Source of the DNA: an uncultured Acetatifactor sp.
Lineage (GTDB): Bacteria > Bacillota > Clostridia > Lachnospirales > Lachnospiraceae
Direction: 5' to 3'
NCBI GenBank assembly: GCA_910586775.1
Contig: CAJUJN010000002.1
Coordinates: forward strand, 1-64,000
Length of the DNA: 64,000 nt
In this document: positions 26,315 to 34,919 of the stretch, one piece after another
How the letters are laid out: every line of letters begins with the position of its first letter
Numbering within the stretch: position 1 is the stretch's first letter
The notes under the pieces: generated by a model
Database searches by the model: none
Seen by the model: the letters and a program-made list of their open reading frames with translations, nothing else
What the model was told of the DNA's origin: nothing
Position numbers and translations under genes: made by a program

Positions 26315-27763
26315 TTACTGCAGCAGAGACAATACGCCTGATGTAGCCTGGTTAGACTGCGCTAGCATTGCCTGACCTGCCTGTGCCAGAATCTGGTTGT
26401 TGGAGTACTCAACCATCTGGGATGCCATATCCGTGTCACGGATAGATGCTTCCGCACTGGTGGTATTCTCAACCACGTTATCCAAGTTGGCAATGGTATG
26501 CTCCAGCCTGTTCTGGATGGCACCCAAGGCCGCTCTCTGGTTGGATACCTTCTGCAATGCATCGGACACCACGTCAATAGCGGCAGTAGCGGCATCTCCT
26601 GTATCTCCGCTAACGTCCAGGCCGTTCAGGCCAAGGCCTCTTGCACTGAGCATCGCGATGTTCATATGGATCTTATTGTCCTGAGAGGAATCGGTTCCTA
26701 CATGCAGACTTACGTCGATTGCATCGTTCACATCCGCAAAGGTTTCGGCCCTCATTCCGATGCTGCCGGTGGGATATACAAAGGAGGTAACTGTCTTGAT
26801 ATCCTCGCTGTGATCTGCCTTTATGGCCGCCATCATCTCGTCCATGCTGGAAAACGCTTTTATTACCGGGTTGCCTGCATTCGCCGGATTCGGACTCTTA
26901 TTAATGTTCCTTACCACTTCGCTTACGCTCAGCTTGTCGTCAATCGGATCCGCAATTCCCAACGTCTTCTCTACCAAAACATAAACGACATCGTTGGGAT
27001 TCCCGCCTACCGGCCCTACGGTTTTTCCGGTATACTGTGTATTCGCGGCACTGTTGCTGGCCGTCATATCCAATCCCTTTATCGACATTGTGGCCGTGGG
27101 CTGAACACCGGCGGGAGCTGTCGGATTGTCAGCGGGTATCGCTGCCTCTACGACGGTTACGCCCGCACTCACTTTTATGTTAAAAATACCCGTGCCGGCA
27201 TTAATCAGCGTAGATGCGCCTGGGGTGCCGGGAGCAGGGCTGACTAAATCTCCCTTGTGGTCGGCTGCAACACCGCCGAAATCTTTCGCCAATGCCGCCT
27301 CTGCCGATGAAAATGTCAGCTTCGCAACCTCTCCCTTATTGTTACCTCTCATCAGGTAGGTCTCGTTGAATTTCGTGGTCGTTGCAATTCTGTCAACCTC
27401 GGATACCAGCTGGTTAACTTCGCTCTGCACCGCCTCTCTGTCCGTCTCGGACATCGTACCGTTGGCCGCCTTCACGGTCAGCTCTGCCAACCTGTGAATC
27501 ATGTCATGCACCTCGTTGAGTGCTCCGTCAGCGGTCTGTACTGCGCTGATACCGTCCTGCGCATTCAGGGAAGCCTGGGTCAGGCCTCTGATCTGCTTTC
27601 TCATCTTCTCGCTGATGGCAAGCCCCGCCGCATCGTCTGCCGCACGGTTGATCTTATAACCGGAAGACAGCTTCTCCGTAGCCTTTGCCTGAGAAGTCGT
27701 CGTCAATCCTAACATTCTGTTAGAGTTCATAGCCGTAAGATTGTGTTTTACTATCATTGCCAT
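26315..27763 (-). CDS. fliC: Flagellin (482 residues), paralogue of the 24533-25930 gene
   Basis: Second filament subunit. N-terminal HNLTAMNSNRMLGLTTTSQA and C-terminal YSNNQILAQAGQAMLAQSNQ are almost the same as in the neighbouring flagellin. The middle (about 180-400) differs and is rich in Pro, Ala, Gly and Thr. ATG at 27763 is ten bases behind AAGGAGG; a second ATG two codons on is possible. It has its own sigma-28 promoter and terminator, so the two flagellins can be expressed separately. Confidence 0.97.
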   Translation of the reverse strand: MAMIVKHNLTAMNSNRMLGLTTTSQAKATEKLSSGYKINRAADDAAGLAISEKMRKQIRGLTQASLNAQDGISAVQTADGALNEVHDMIHRLAELTVKAANGTMSETDREAVQSEVNQLVSEVDRIATTTKFNETYLMRGNNKGEVAKLTFSSAEAALAKDFGGVAADHKGDLVSPAPGTPGASTLINAGTGIFNIKVSAGVTVVEAAIPADNPTAPAGVQPTATMSIKGLDMTASNSAANTQYTGKTVGPVGGNPNDVVYVLVEKTLGIADPIDDKLSVSEVVRNINKSPNPANAGNPVIKAFSSMDEMMAAIKADHSEDIKTVTSFVYPTGSIGMRAETFADVNDAIDVSLHVGTDSSQDNKIHMNIAMLSARGLGLNGLDVSGDTGDAATAAIDVVSDALQKVSNQRAALGAIQNRLEHTIANLDNVVENTTSAEASIRDTDMASQMVEYSNNQILAQAGQAMLAQSNQATSGVLSLLQ

Positions 27764-27882
27764 ATTCTTTATTCCTCCTTGAATAAACTCCGTCCCCCGC
27801 GGGTCGCTTCTTGCTTTTTATAATCTGTTGAACTTTAACAGATGCTCTGTTACAGCATATGCCACGCCAACCTGTTTTCTAT

Positions 27883-27911
27883 TATATCGGTCCGTCTTCC
27901 TTAAAAATTTA
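27883..27911 (-). promoter_or_regulatory. Sigma-28 promoter of the second flagellin
   Basis: Minus strand TAAATTTT followed by ACCGATAT. The spacing is one base longer than consensus. It lies about 120 bp before the ATG. Confidence 0.6.
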
Positions 27912-27965
27912 TATGGAATTTAAAATTTATTTCATTTTATTCCGCCGCACGAACTCCTTCTAAGC

Positions 27966-27996
27966 AAAAAACCCCGGAACCCGCAGGTTACCGGAG
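27966..27996 (-). terminator. Terminator of the fliD-fliS-fliT-like transcript
   Basis: Minus strand stem CCGGTAACC / GGTTCCGG with a short loop and one bulge, followed by a run of six T. It lies just past the stop of the gene at 28005. Confidence 0.8.
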
Positions 27997-28004
27997 CATG
28001 TATG

Positions 28005-28481
28005 CTATTTCTTCTTATCCATAAGCTGAGGCGCCACTACTGCCGACTTGCTCATGGTCTTATAATAGCCGAGAGCCGCCTTGGAAGACTTACGTCCCAT
28101 TCGTATGCCGTCGCGCTGCCTGCGAAAGAAATCTTCTATCAGCTTCTTATTCCGGGCCTCCTGTGTCTGAATGGCAACGCTTGCATCCGTCACTTCCGTC
28201 ACCAGTCCCTGCAATCTCCGAATCTGCTCCGCGTATTGCGCGCGGTTATCCTTCAATTCCGCAGCCACATTGGCATACAGCTTGTCAAAACCGCTGTCCA
28301 ATGCATTCAGCTTGTCTATCAGAAGTCCCTTTTCCTCCACATATTCATCGAACTTGTCAATGTCCGCCATACCGGACTGGAAAAGCTCCTGCTGATGCAG
28401 ATTATACTTCTGGACTTCCGCCATGACCTGCAGCTTCTTCCGAAGGCTTTCCTCCAGGAGCATCAGATAGTTTCCCGTCAT
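28005..28481 (-). CDS. FliT/FlgN-like flagellar chaperone
   Basis: A 158-residue, almost wholly helical, charged protein encoded right after fliS with a 4-bp gap. Size, coiled-coil character (LEESLRKKLQVMAEVQKYN, YAEQIRRLQGLVTEV) and position match the FliT-type export chaperones that escort the FliD cap protein. The basic tail (RRQRDGIRMGRKSSKAALG) is similar to that of other small clostridial flagellar proteins. The sequence itself is poorly conserved, so the call leans on context. Confidence 0.6.
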   Translation of the reverse strand: MTGNYLMLLEESLRKKLQVMAEVQKYNLHQQELFQSGMADIDKFDEYVEEKGLLIDKLNALDSGFDKLYANVAAELKDNRAQYAEQIRRLQGLVTEVTDASVAIQTQEARNKKLIEDFFRRQRDGIRMGRKSSKAALGYYKTMSKSAVVAPQLMDKKK

Positions 28482-28485
28482 GCCC

Positions 28486-28860
28486 TTAATCCCTGCCTCT
28501 CTTCATGACTTCCTTCCAGGTATCGCGCATGGAGCGCAGATGACCGTTTACTTCCTCCAGAATCTCTTTGTCCTTCTTTATGTTCGCTTCAATCAGCCTC
28601 TGGCTCATATAAGTATAAACCCGCTCGAAATGCTCTGCCACCGGATACTTCATATCCAACGTCTGACGGAGATAATCAATGATACGCTCCGTCTTCTGGA
28701 TATGAATATGTGCCTTTTCCACATCCCTGCTCTCCACCGCTGCGATGGCAATATTACAGAATTTAATAGCGCCCTCATAGAGCATCAGCGTCAGCTCCGC
28801 CGGGGAAGCTGTCAGAATCTTACCGTTATTGTACTGTCCATATGCATTGGGTAACGCCAT
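28486..28860 (-). CDS. fliS: Flagellin export chaperone FliS
   Basis: A 124-residue helical bundle that binds the C-terminus of unexported flagellin in the cytoplasm. Family features: the N-terminal AYGQYNNGKILTASPAELTL, MLYEGAIKFCNIAI and helical repeats to the end. Length is typical. ATG follows AAGGTAAGGTG. It lies downstream of fliD and upstream of the FliT-like gene. Confidence 0.95.
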   Translation of the reverse strand: MALPNAYGQYNNGKILTASPAELTLMLYEGAIKFCNIAIAAVESRDVEKAHIHIQKTERIIDYLRQTLDMKYPVAEHFERVYTYMSQRLIEANIKKDKEILEEVNGHLRSMRDTWKEVMKRGRD

Positions 28861-29019
28861 ACCACACCTTACCTTTCATCATTTCTGCCATAACGGACAA
28901 CAGCGTTTCTGCCGGCTTCCGCCTGCAGGCCTCTTCCCTTCGGGCAGCAAACTGCTCTCCCGACGGAAACAGGCTGCGCAGGCAGTTAAATTTACCCTAC
29001 AACAGAGTCGCCGCCGCTA

Positions 29020-31080
29020 TCAGCCGCCCAACAGCGAAGTTACCGCGCTGGCATTGTTCTGCATTTTCGCCATGGCAGTTTCCATTGCCGCAAATTTAGC
29101 ATACCACTTATCTTCGTAATCTGCAAGCTTCTTTTCCAATTCTTTGATTTTTTCAGTGTAATCGTCGTAATCGACCTTCATCTTCTTGTCGTCGTATGCA
29201 GTCAGTACGGAACTGTTCTCCGTACCCTTCATCACGTCAAACATCTTCTCGCGGAGATTGTTGGCAAGCTTTGTGAAGAAGGAAATAACCGTATCCGGGT
29301 CATTGGCAATCATTGTCTTCAGCTTGTCTGGCTCGCCTGAGGTGGCGGCATCGTCGCTGTCGCCGTCAATATGGTACGCATTCCTCTCATTCTCCGGCGC
29401 ACTGAAATAATTCAGGGTATTGATACCGAAGTTGGACAGGTACATCTTCTTCCCGTTTACCTCTACACCTTCCAGCATGATTGTCTTCATGGCGCTGGAA
29501 ATAGTACTCAGGGAACTGTCTTTCCGGAGTATGGCATCCTTAATCTTGGTCTCCCACTCCTCTATCTGGGAGTCGGACATGGCGTCCTTCTCCTCGTCGG
29601 TCAGCGGCTCATATCCCTTGGCGGAATCCGCGTTGTACAGCTTATCCATCTCGTTGATCAGGGCATTGTAGTCCTTCAGGAAGCCCTTAATCATATCGTA
29701 AACGCCGCTTACATCGTCTTCGGTGGTGATGGTGACGGTTTCGTTTTCCGCGGTTTTTGCGCTTACGGTCAGAGACAGGCCGTTGATCTCAAAGCTGTTC
29801 TTGTCGGATGTATACGCCACACCGTTTAAGGTAATCAGCGCGTCTTCTCCGGCGGCTTTTCTGGTGGCGAACTCTGTCTTTTCAGCATCCGTCATTTTGT
29901 CATGCTTTTCCAGCCAGCGTAACGCCTCCTCCGCACCGGCGATTTCATTCTTCACCTGGGTTTCGACCTCTTTTTGAGCAGCCTCGCTGAGCTTTATATT
30001 GGCCGTGTCGCTCAAATCCAACTGCCCTTCCACCTTCTTCAGCGCATTGGCGTTCTTCTTCCAGTCGGAAACCCATGTACTCAGCGCCTTGGCGGTATCG
30101 GGATCGGTGTCTTTCTTTTCTTCCACCACTTCTTTAATGGCGGTATTTAACTGTGCCTTCTGCTCGTCGGTCAGCTTGTCATAATCGAAGTTCTCATCTA
30201 AAGTGATGCCGCTGTTCACAAGCTTGCCGTTTAAATCTATTGTCAGATTCAGCAGCTGCCTTCGATTCGCTGTCAGGGCATCTCTGGAATCGGTCAGTTC
30301 CTTCAGCTTGTCGGCGCTCCGCTTTCTGATTTCGGTATCCGCATCTATTTTGGCCTCCGCCTCATATTTGGCCTTCAGCTCCGCCGAATCGTAGCCGTAG
30401 CCAAGTCCCATCGCCTCCAGCGCCGCAAAACCCGAAGCATTATTTGCGGAAATACTGAAATCATTGTCTTTTCCGGATGATTTGGATGAAATAAAAATTC
30501 TTCCGTTCCCCTCATCCAGGTTTGCGTTCAGCCCAATCTCCCGCAGCGTACTGATAAAGCTGTCGATTGTGGTACTTTCACTCACCGTAACATTTGTACT
30601 CTTACCGTCCGCAGAAACCGTAAAGCTTCCTGTGCCGCCGTCCCCCAGTTTCAGTCCAAGCTGGCCCAGCGTGGTTTTGCCCGATAAGGCGACATCAATC
30701 TCCTTACCGTCCTTATCCACATCCTTCACCGTCTTGGGAAGCTTTCCGCCGGTCAGAAATCCCGTGGTCGCCAGATTTTTCACCTGCAGGCTCTGCACGC
30801 TGTTCATGGCTTTCTCTCCGGTGATAACCGACACAACGCTACTGTTGGACACCTTCGTAATCTTCTTTCTGAAGGCGCTCTCAAAACGCATATTTCCAAG
30901 GGCCTTGTCATACAGGCTCACAATCTTGGTATTCAGGGCTTTCCATGCGTCCTGCTTATACTTCAATGTCTTCTGTGCTTTTACCGCTTTTGTAACCTTT
31001 ACCTTCTTGGCTTCCACCAGCTGGGCTACGATGCTCTCCGTATCCATGCCGGACATCAAGCCGCTCAATCTCATGGCCAT
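29020..31080 (-). CDS. fliD: Flagellar filament cap protein FliD
   Basis: A 686-residue hook-associated protein 2. It forms the cap under which flagellin polymerises. The N-terminal FliD domain shows MRLSGLMSGMDTESIVAQLV and AWKALNTKIVSLYDKAL. The C-terminal domain includes FEINGLSLTVSAKT and the end KIKELEKKLADYEDKWYAKF. The middle carries a Lys/Glu/Asp-rich insertion (about 230-400) and the protein is longer than many relatives. ATG at 31080 behind AAAGGATGG was chosen. Confidence 0.95.
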   Translation of the reverse strand: MAMRLSGLMSGMDTESIVAQLVEAKKVKVTKAVKAQKTLKYKQDAWKALNTKIVSLYDKALGNMRFESAFRKKITKVSNSSVVSVITGEKAMNSVQSLQVKNLATTGFLTGGKLPKTVKDVDKDGKEIDVALSGKTTLGQLGLKLGDGGTGSFTVSADGKSTNVTVSESTTIDSFISTLREIGLNANLDEGNGRIFISSKSSGKDNDFSISANNASGFAALEAMGLGYGYDSAELKAKYEAEAKIDADTEIRKRSADKLKELTDSRDALTANRRQLLNLTIDLNGKLVNSGITLDENFDYDKLTDEQKAQLNTAIKEVVEEKKDTDPDTAKALSTWVSDWKKNANALKKVEGQLDLSDTANIKLSEAAQKEVETQVKNEIAGAEEALRWLEKHDKMTDAEKTEFATRKAAGEDALITLNGVAYTSDKNSFEINGLSLTVSAKTAENETVTITTEDDVSGVYDMIKGFLKDYNALINEMDKLYNADSAKGYEPLTDEEKDAMSDSQIEEWETKIKDAILRKDSSLSTISSAMKTIMLEGVEVNGKKMYLSNFGINTLNYFSAPENERNAYHIDGDSDDAATSGEPDKLKTMIANDPDTVISFFTKLANNLREKMFDVMKGTENSSVLTAYDDKKMKVDYDDYTEKIKELEKKLADYEDKWYAKFAAMETAMAKMQNNASAVTSLLGG

Positions 31081-31182
31081 ATCCAATCCATCCTTTCCGG
31101 GAGCCGTCCTCGGATAAAACCGCCCACAGACAGCCTGCCTGCTGATCCGCCGCCAGTTCTCTGTCTCCTGCCAAGCTCCCCG

Positions 31183-31614
31183 CTATCTTCTCTCATCAAT
31201 CAGGATTCCCGCCATCTCCCAAACCTTGGCTATCATATCCAGGGTCTTCTCGGGGGGCAGTTCCTTAATGATCTCCTTGGTGTTCTTATCCACAATCTTG
31301 ATCGTGACACGGTTGGTATCCTCATGGATGCCGAATACCGCTTCGGAATTGGCCATTTTCTTGTTCAGCGCCTCCACTGCCTTGCGGATCTTGTCATGAT
31401 AAGCCTGCTGATCCTTGCTCTGGTCACTGCCTGACTGGCCCTTCTCCTGTGGATTTTCCACCACCGCCGTTGTCCTGTCTACATACTCGACTGCAGCCGT
31501 ACTGCTGACGCTGCTGCTCTCCGGCTTCTCCGTCTCCGTATGAGCCTGTGGCTTCTGCACTACATTTCCCTGTGCCTGGAATGTCATTACACTTGAAATC
31601 GGTTCAATTGCCAC
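31183..31614 (-). CDS. flaG: FlaG family flagellar protein
   Basis: A 143-residue protein with a disordered Ser/Gln/Glu-rich N-terminal part and the FlaG domain at the C-terminus (AVEALNKKMANSEAVFGIHE, VTIKIVDKNTKEIIKELPPE, MIAKVWEMAGILIDE). FlaG affects filament length and is usually next to fliD. The start is GTG at 31614, eight bases behind AAGGAGGTG; an ATG at 31647 would place that ribosome site inside the gene. Confidence 0.9.
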   Translation of the reverse strand: MAIEPISSVMTFQAQGNVVQKPQAHTETEKPESSSVSSTAAVEYVDRTTAVVENPQEKGQSGSDQSKDQQAYHDKIRKAVEALNKKMANSEAVFGIHEDTNRVTIKIVDKNTKEIIKELPPEKTLDMIAKVWEMAGILIDERR

Positions 31615-31692
31615 TTTATACACCTCCTTGTATCTTTTAATCCGCACATCAAAAGCATCCTGCTTCTTGATATTCCTTTGCGTCTAAATGTT

Positions 31693-31719
31693 TTATCGGA
31701 ATCTTTTCCGGAAAAATTA
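31693..31719 (-). promoter_or_regulatory. Candidate sigma-28 promoter for flaG-fliD-fliS
   Basis: Minus strand TAAT, 15 bases, TCCGATAA. One mismatch in the -35 box and one in the -10 box against consensus. It is about 80 bp upstream of the flaG GTG. Confidence 0.6.
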
Positions 31720-31821
31720 ACCGAAAAAGCCGATTTTTTGGTTACATTATGGCTTCCGTTCGTACCAGATGCCCCCATTCTTCCTGTCAATTACAGAACA
31801 CACCGATTTCGCCAAAGTCAT

Positions 31822-32040
31822 TTATCCCAATAATCTGCGCAATTCTTCCATTCCATCTGCGCTCACAGCCTCTTTATTAGCCTCCTGGATCTGAAGGTAT
31901 ACTTCCTTGCGGTATATGGGTACTTCCTTCGGCGCGGTGATGCCGACCTTAACCTGGTCCCCTTTTACCTCAAGTATCGTCACTTCCACATTATTGCTAA
32001 TGATAATTGCTTCGTTCTTTTTTCTCGATAAAGCCAGCAT
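31822..32040 (-). CDS. csrA: Carbon storage regulator CsrA
   Basis: A 72-residue RNA-binding protein: MLALSRKKNEAIIISNNVEV, VKVGITAPKEVPIYRKEVYL and a C-terminal helix. It binds GGA motifs and represses translation, mainly of flagellin in Gram-positive bacteria. Its ATG lies one base after the fliW stop; the ribosome site AAAGGAAGG is inside fliW, so the two are coupled. FliW, its protein antagonist, is encoded directly upstream. Confidence 0.97.
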   Translation of the reverse strand: MLALSRKKNEAIIISNNVEVTILEVKGDQVKVGITAPKEVPIYRKEVYLQIQEANKEAVSADGMEELRRLLG

Positions 32041-32041
32041 A

Positions 32042-32500
32042 CTACACACCTTCCTTTCTCGCCTGAAGGATATCGTAGACCGGGAACCTGACAGGATAAC
32101 TGCCGTTTTCCAATATCAGCTGGCAGCCTTTATGCTCTTCAATATTAATGATAAAAGGCCCCTGCAAGTTAACACTCATCCTGGTAAGGTCTCCCGGAAT
32201 GGATACCGTCACCAGCACCAGAAGATTATCCGATGTCACATTACCGGCTGCATCCAATAGTTCATCATCCACCACAGGGTCATAGTCAGGCTTCACATCA
32301 AGCGGATTCATTACCGGCATGGCAAACCCCGGTTCTTCCAGTGACTGAAGAAAGCGGATACCTGCCCTGTCCCCTCTCTCTTCGTCATGAAGCAATGCAA
32401 AACGCTTCAAATCGGGGAAACCGATGATACCGTCCTGAAAGGTTATCACTTTATCCTCAGAAATCTCTATCTCTCCGAAAATTTTCGTATTGACTTTCAT
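32042..32500 (-). CDS. fliW: Flagellar assembly factor FliW
   Basis: A 152-residue cytoplasmic protein. It binds either flagellin or CsrA and so couples flagellin translation to export. Typical sequence: MKVNTKIFGEIEISEDKVIT, GIIGFPDLKRFALL and a C-terminal LVTVSIPGDLTRMSVNLQGP. The start at 32500 follows GAGAGGAGAAG. The frame is open to 32536 but without a ribosome site. Confidence 0.96.
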   Translation of the reverse strand: MKVNTKIFGEIEISEDKVITFQDGIIGFPDLKRFALLHDEERGDRAGIRFLQSLEEPGFAMPVMNPLDVKPDYDPVVDDELLDAAGNVTSDNLLVLVTVSIPGDLTRMSVNLQGPFIINIEEHKGCQLILENGSYPVRFPVYDILQARKEGV

Positions 32501-32585
32501 ACTTCTCCTCTCTGCGTGGTCCTGCCACTTTATCAAATCCTATACAGCATTGCCGTAAAACAAGTTTTCGTCCATTTGGTATTGC

Positions 32586-32686
32586 TATACTGCAGACCGC
32601 CATGATTTACAGTGATGCCTCCGGGAAATACCTGGCTGGCGGTCTGCAGTCGGGTTGCACTGCAAATTCAACCGGTGCGCAGTATA
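32586..32686 (-). repeat. Full-length copy C of the TATACTGC dispersed repeat
   Basis: A 101-bp element with ends TATACTGC and GCAGTATA. Inside, CTGCAGACCGCC and GGCGGTCTGCAG form a 12-bp inverted repeat around about 30 bp. It is roughly 90 percent identical to the copy at 39997-40098, in opposite orientation. It lies between flgL and fliW. Confidence 0.85.
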
Positions 32687-32727
32687 AATACGCTTCCAGT
32701 AAATCTGCTCTCCGTATTACATCCTCT

Positions 32728-32769
32728 AAAAAAACAACTCCCGCCTGCCTGTTTGTACAAGACAGACGG
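32728..32769 (-). terminator. Terminator after flgL
   Basis: Minus strand stem CCGTCTGTC / GGCAGGCGG (nine pairs, two G-T) with an 11-base loop, then GAGTTG and seven T. It suggests that the flgM-to-flgL transcript ends here, separate from fliW-csrA. Confidence 0.7.
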
Positions 32770-32802
32770 AAGGACATAAAATACATCAATACGCTGCCGC
32801 CA

Positions 32803-34785
32803 TTAAATGAAATTCAGTAAGGTCGTCTGCATTACCTTGCCGGCCGCCATCAATGCCGCATCATAGGTTAATTCTGCCGCATTGAGCTGAATTGCCACCT
32901 CCGTAATATCGATATCCTCATTTTCGCTCTTCAGAGTCTCATAGGTAGTCTTCTGATTCTGAGTGCGGTTCTGGATCAGTTCAAGCTTGCTGCTCCTGGA
33001 ACCACAATTGGTGACGCAAAGATTCGCATCATCCAGATATCCCTGGAAAGAGCTGATACCGCGCTGAAAAAGATCCTGTTCCTTTTTCTTGGCAAGCGTC
33101 AGGGCCTTCTCCACAGCGTCCAACTGCTTCTGAAGGTTCGCCAGCTCCTCCTTGTCCGTAACCTTCTTCATGATCCCCTTGATATCGGCCTCCACGCCTT
33201 CCAGATCAAGTACGTCCTGCATTGCGTTCACCAGGTCATCCACCTCCCTGCCGACACCATGCTTGAAGCACTCGTCCGCAGTGGAATTAATCCGGATCGT
33301 CTGGTTGAAGCCTACATCATACTCGATAATCTGGCGCTCTGCACCGTGCTTGAGATAGCTGTCATTGTAGGTGATGCGGTCTCCGCTCCCATCCTCTTTG
33401 TCAGCCTGACAGTAAAAATAATGCTCGGGACGCAGATCACCTTTTTCCCAGTTTTCCTTGTCATAAGTAACCCGGATTTCACCCTCATTGATATTGGAGG
33501 TAGCTTCACTGTCCTTTGTTTCCATCAGTTTTTTATAGCGATTGCTTCCGAACAGCAATTCCCCAGTCTCCGGAATATATACAATGGCATCGGGATTCGC
33601 ATCCGCATAGGCGTATGGATTCGGATCCTTCTCATAAGAGTGCATCAGGGTAATAACCCCCTCTTCCGTCACGATATCATCCGCCTGCCCGACCGTACCG
33701 CCCGTGCTTCCGCGGAATCCCTTCCATACGTTGAGCTTGCCGTCGGCATCCGTAAATTCAATAACGGGAGACGCTATATCCGTCAGCTTTCCCTGAACCT
33801 CGCCCCATTTAACGCTCCATTGCTCCAGTTCCTGCAATGTGTCCTCATCAATCTCCTTCCAGTTCGGTATAATGGATACATCCACGTCTATCGATCCGCC
33901 GGTACCTGAGCTGCTGCCACCGGAACCGCCTCCGATGGGTCCGGGCGTAACCGTCCCGTTCTGAATATCTTCCGCCATTTTTCTCAAATCCGCAACAGCC
34001 TGGTTGATCCTTTCCAGATTTTCCTGGCTCAAATTGTTAAAATCCAGAGTATCCAGGTCAAAGCCTGACGCCTTAAAGAACACCTTGTAATCTTCTAATG
34101 TATCCTTCAGTTCATTCAGCTGTGTCTTGATCTTATCGTAGTCTTCGGAGGTGGCACAGTTATTATAAGCCAGTCGTATCCGGTGCACCTCCGCCGCCGA
34201 GATATCATCCTCCGTCACATTAATATCCTTATAATTACTGGAATTGATATCCAACAGCTGGTTCGTCTCCACCTTGCTCACCGTATCAATCGCATTCTTA
34301 TCCAACTGCTCGGTAATGGTATAATTCTGCTTCTTCGCCTCCAGGAAGCTCAGAGAAGTATCCGTACGATACCCGGTAAATACATACCTTCCCGCATAGT
34401 CCGCATCCCCTGTGGAATAGACTGTCTCGCCCAGTTTCTGCATTTCCTCCAGGATGATCTTCCTCTGGTCCGTAGTATACTCGCTGTTCACGCCCTTCTC
34501 ACATCTGGCGATCATGGTGGTCATAATCTGGGTAAGATTCGATATGGCATCCTCCGTCACCTTCAGCCAGCTCTCCGCATCGGGAATATTCTTGCTGTAG
34601 TACTGGGTAATTTCCGTCACATTGCTTCTCAGGCGCAGCGCCCTGATCGCCACCACCGGGTCATCGGAGGGACGGTTGATTTTCTTCTGACTGGACATCT
34701 GGGTACTCAGCCTGTCCTGGTACGTCTTGTTGGTATTGATGTTGGACAGATTATTACGCTGCATTATTCTGTTTGTTATTCTCAT
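32803..34785 (-). CDS. flgL: Hook-filament junction protein FlgL, enlarged
   Basis: A 660-residue hook-associated protein 3. N-terminal MRITNRIMQRNNLSNINTNK, QDRLSTQMSSQKKINRPSDD and C-terminal ENEDIDITEVAIQLNAAELT are the FlgL rod ends. The family is often about 300 residues. The extra length is a central insertion (about 190-560) that contains a Gly/Ser-rich linker (GGGSGGSSSGTGG) and acidic beta-rich segments, probably surface-exposed domains. ATG follows AGAGGAG. Confidence 0.93.
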   Translation of the reverse strand: MRITNRIMQRNNLSNINTNKTYQDRLSTQMSSQKKINRPSDDPVVAIRALRLRSNVTEITQYYSKNIPDAESWLKVTEDAISNLTQIMTTMIARCEKGVNSEYTTDQRKIILEEMQKLGETVYSTGDADYAGRYVFTGYRTDTSLSFLEAKKQNYTITEQLDKNAIDTVSKVETNQLLDINSSNYKDINVTEDDISAAEVHRIRLAYNNCATSEDYDKIKTQLNELKDTLEDYKVFFKASGFDLDTLDFNNLSQENLERINQAVADLRKMAEDIQNGTVTPGPIGGGSGGSSSGTGGSIDVDVSIIPNWKEIDEDTLQELEQWSVKWGEVQGKLTDIASPVIEFTDADGKLNVWKGFRGSTGGTVGQADDIVTEEGVITLMHSYEKDPNPYAYADANPDAIVYIPETGELLFGSNRYKKLMETKDSEATSNINEGEIRVTYDKENWEKGDLRPEHYFYCQADKEDGSGDRITYNDSYLKHGAERQIIEYDVGFNQTIRINSTADECFKHGVGREVDDLVNAMQDVLDLEGVEADIKGIMKKVTDKEELANLQKQLDAVEKALTLAKKKEQDLFQRGISSFQGYLDDANLCVTNCGSRSSKLELIQNRTQNQKTTYETLKSENEDIDITEVAIQLNAAELTYDAALMAAGKVMQTTLLNFI

Positions 34786-34919
34786 TCCAAAACTCCTCTT
34801 CTATTCATCGCCGCCTGCCGTGGGCAGCTGTCTCCGCTCGGGCAGGTCTGATCGGAATTCCCTTATCGGTTTTCAGACAGCGCTTTCGGCATCAATGTCA
34901 TTGACCGGTACAATCATCC

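Noticed and set aside
30464..31117. 217-codon plus-strand frame opposite fliD
   Set aside because: Shadow of the Ser/Thr/Lys-rich fliD frame, without a ribosome site or family match.
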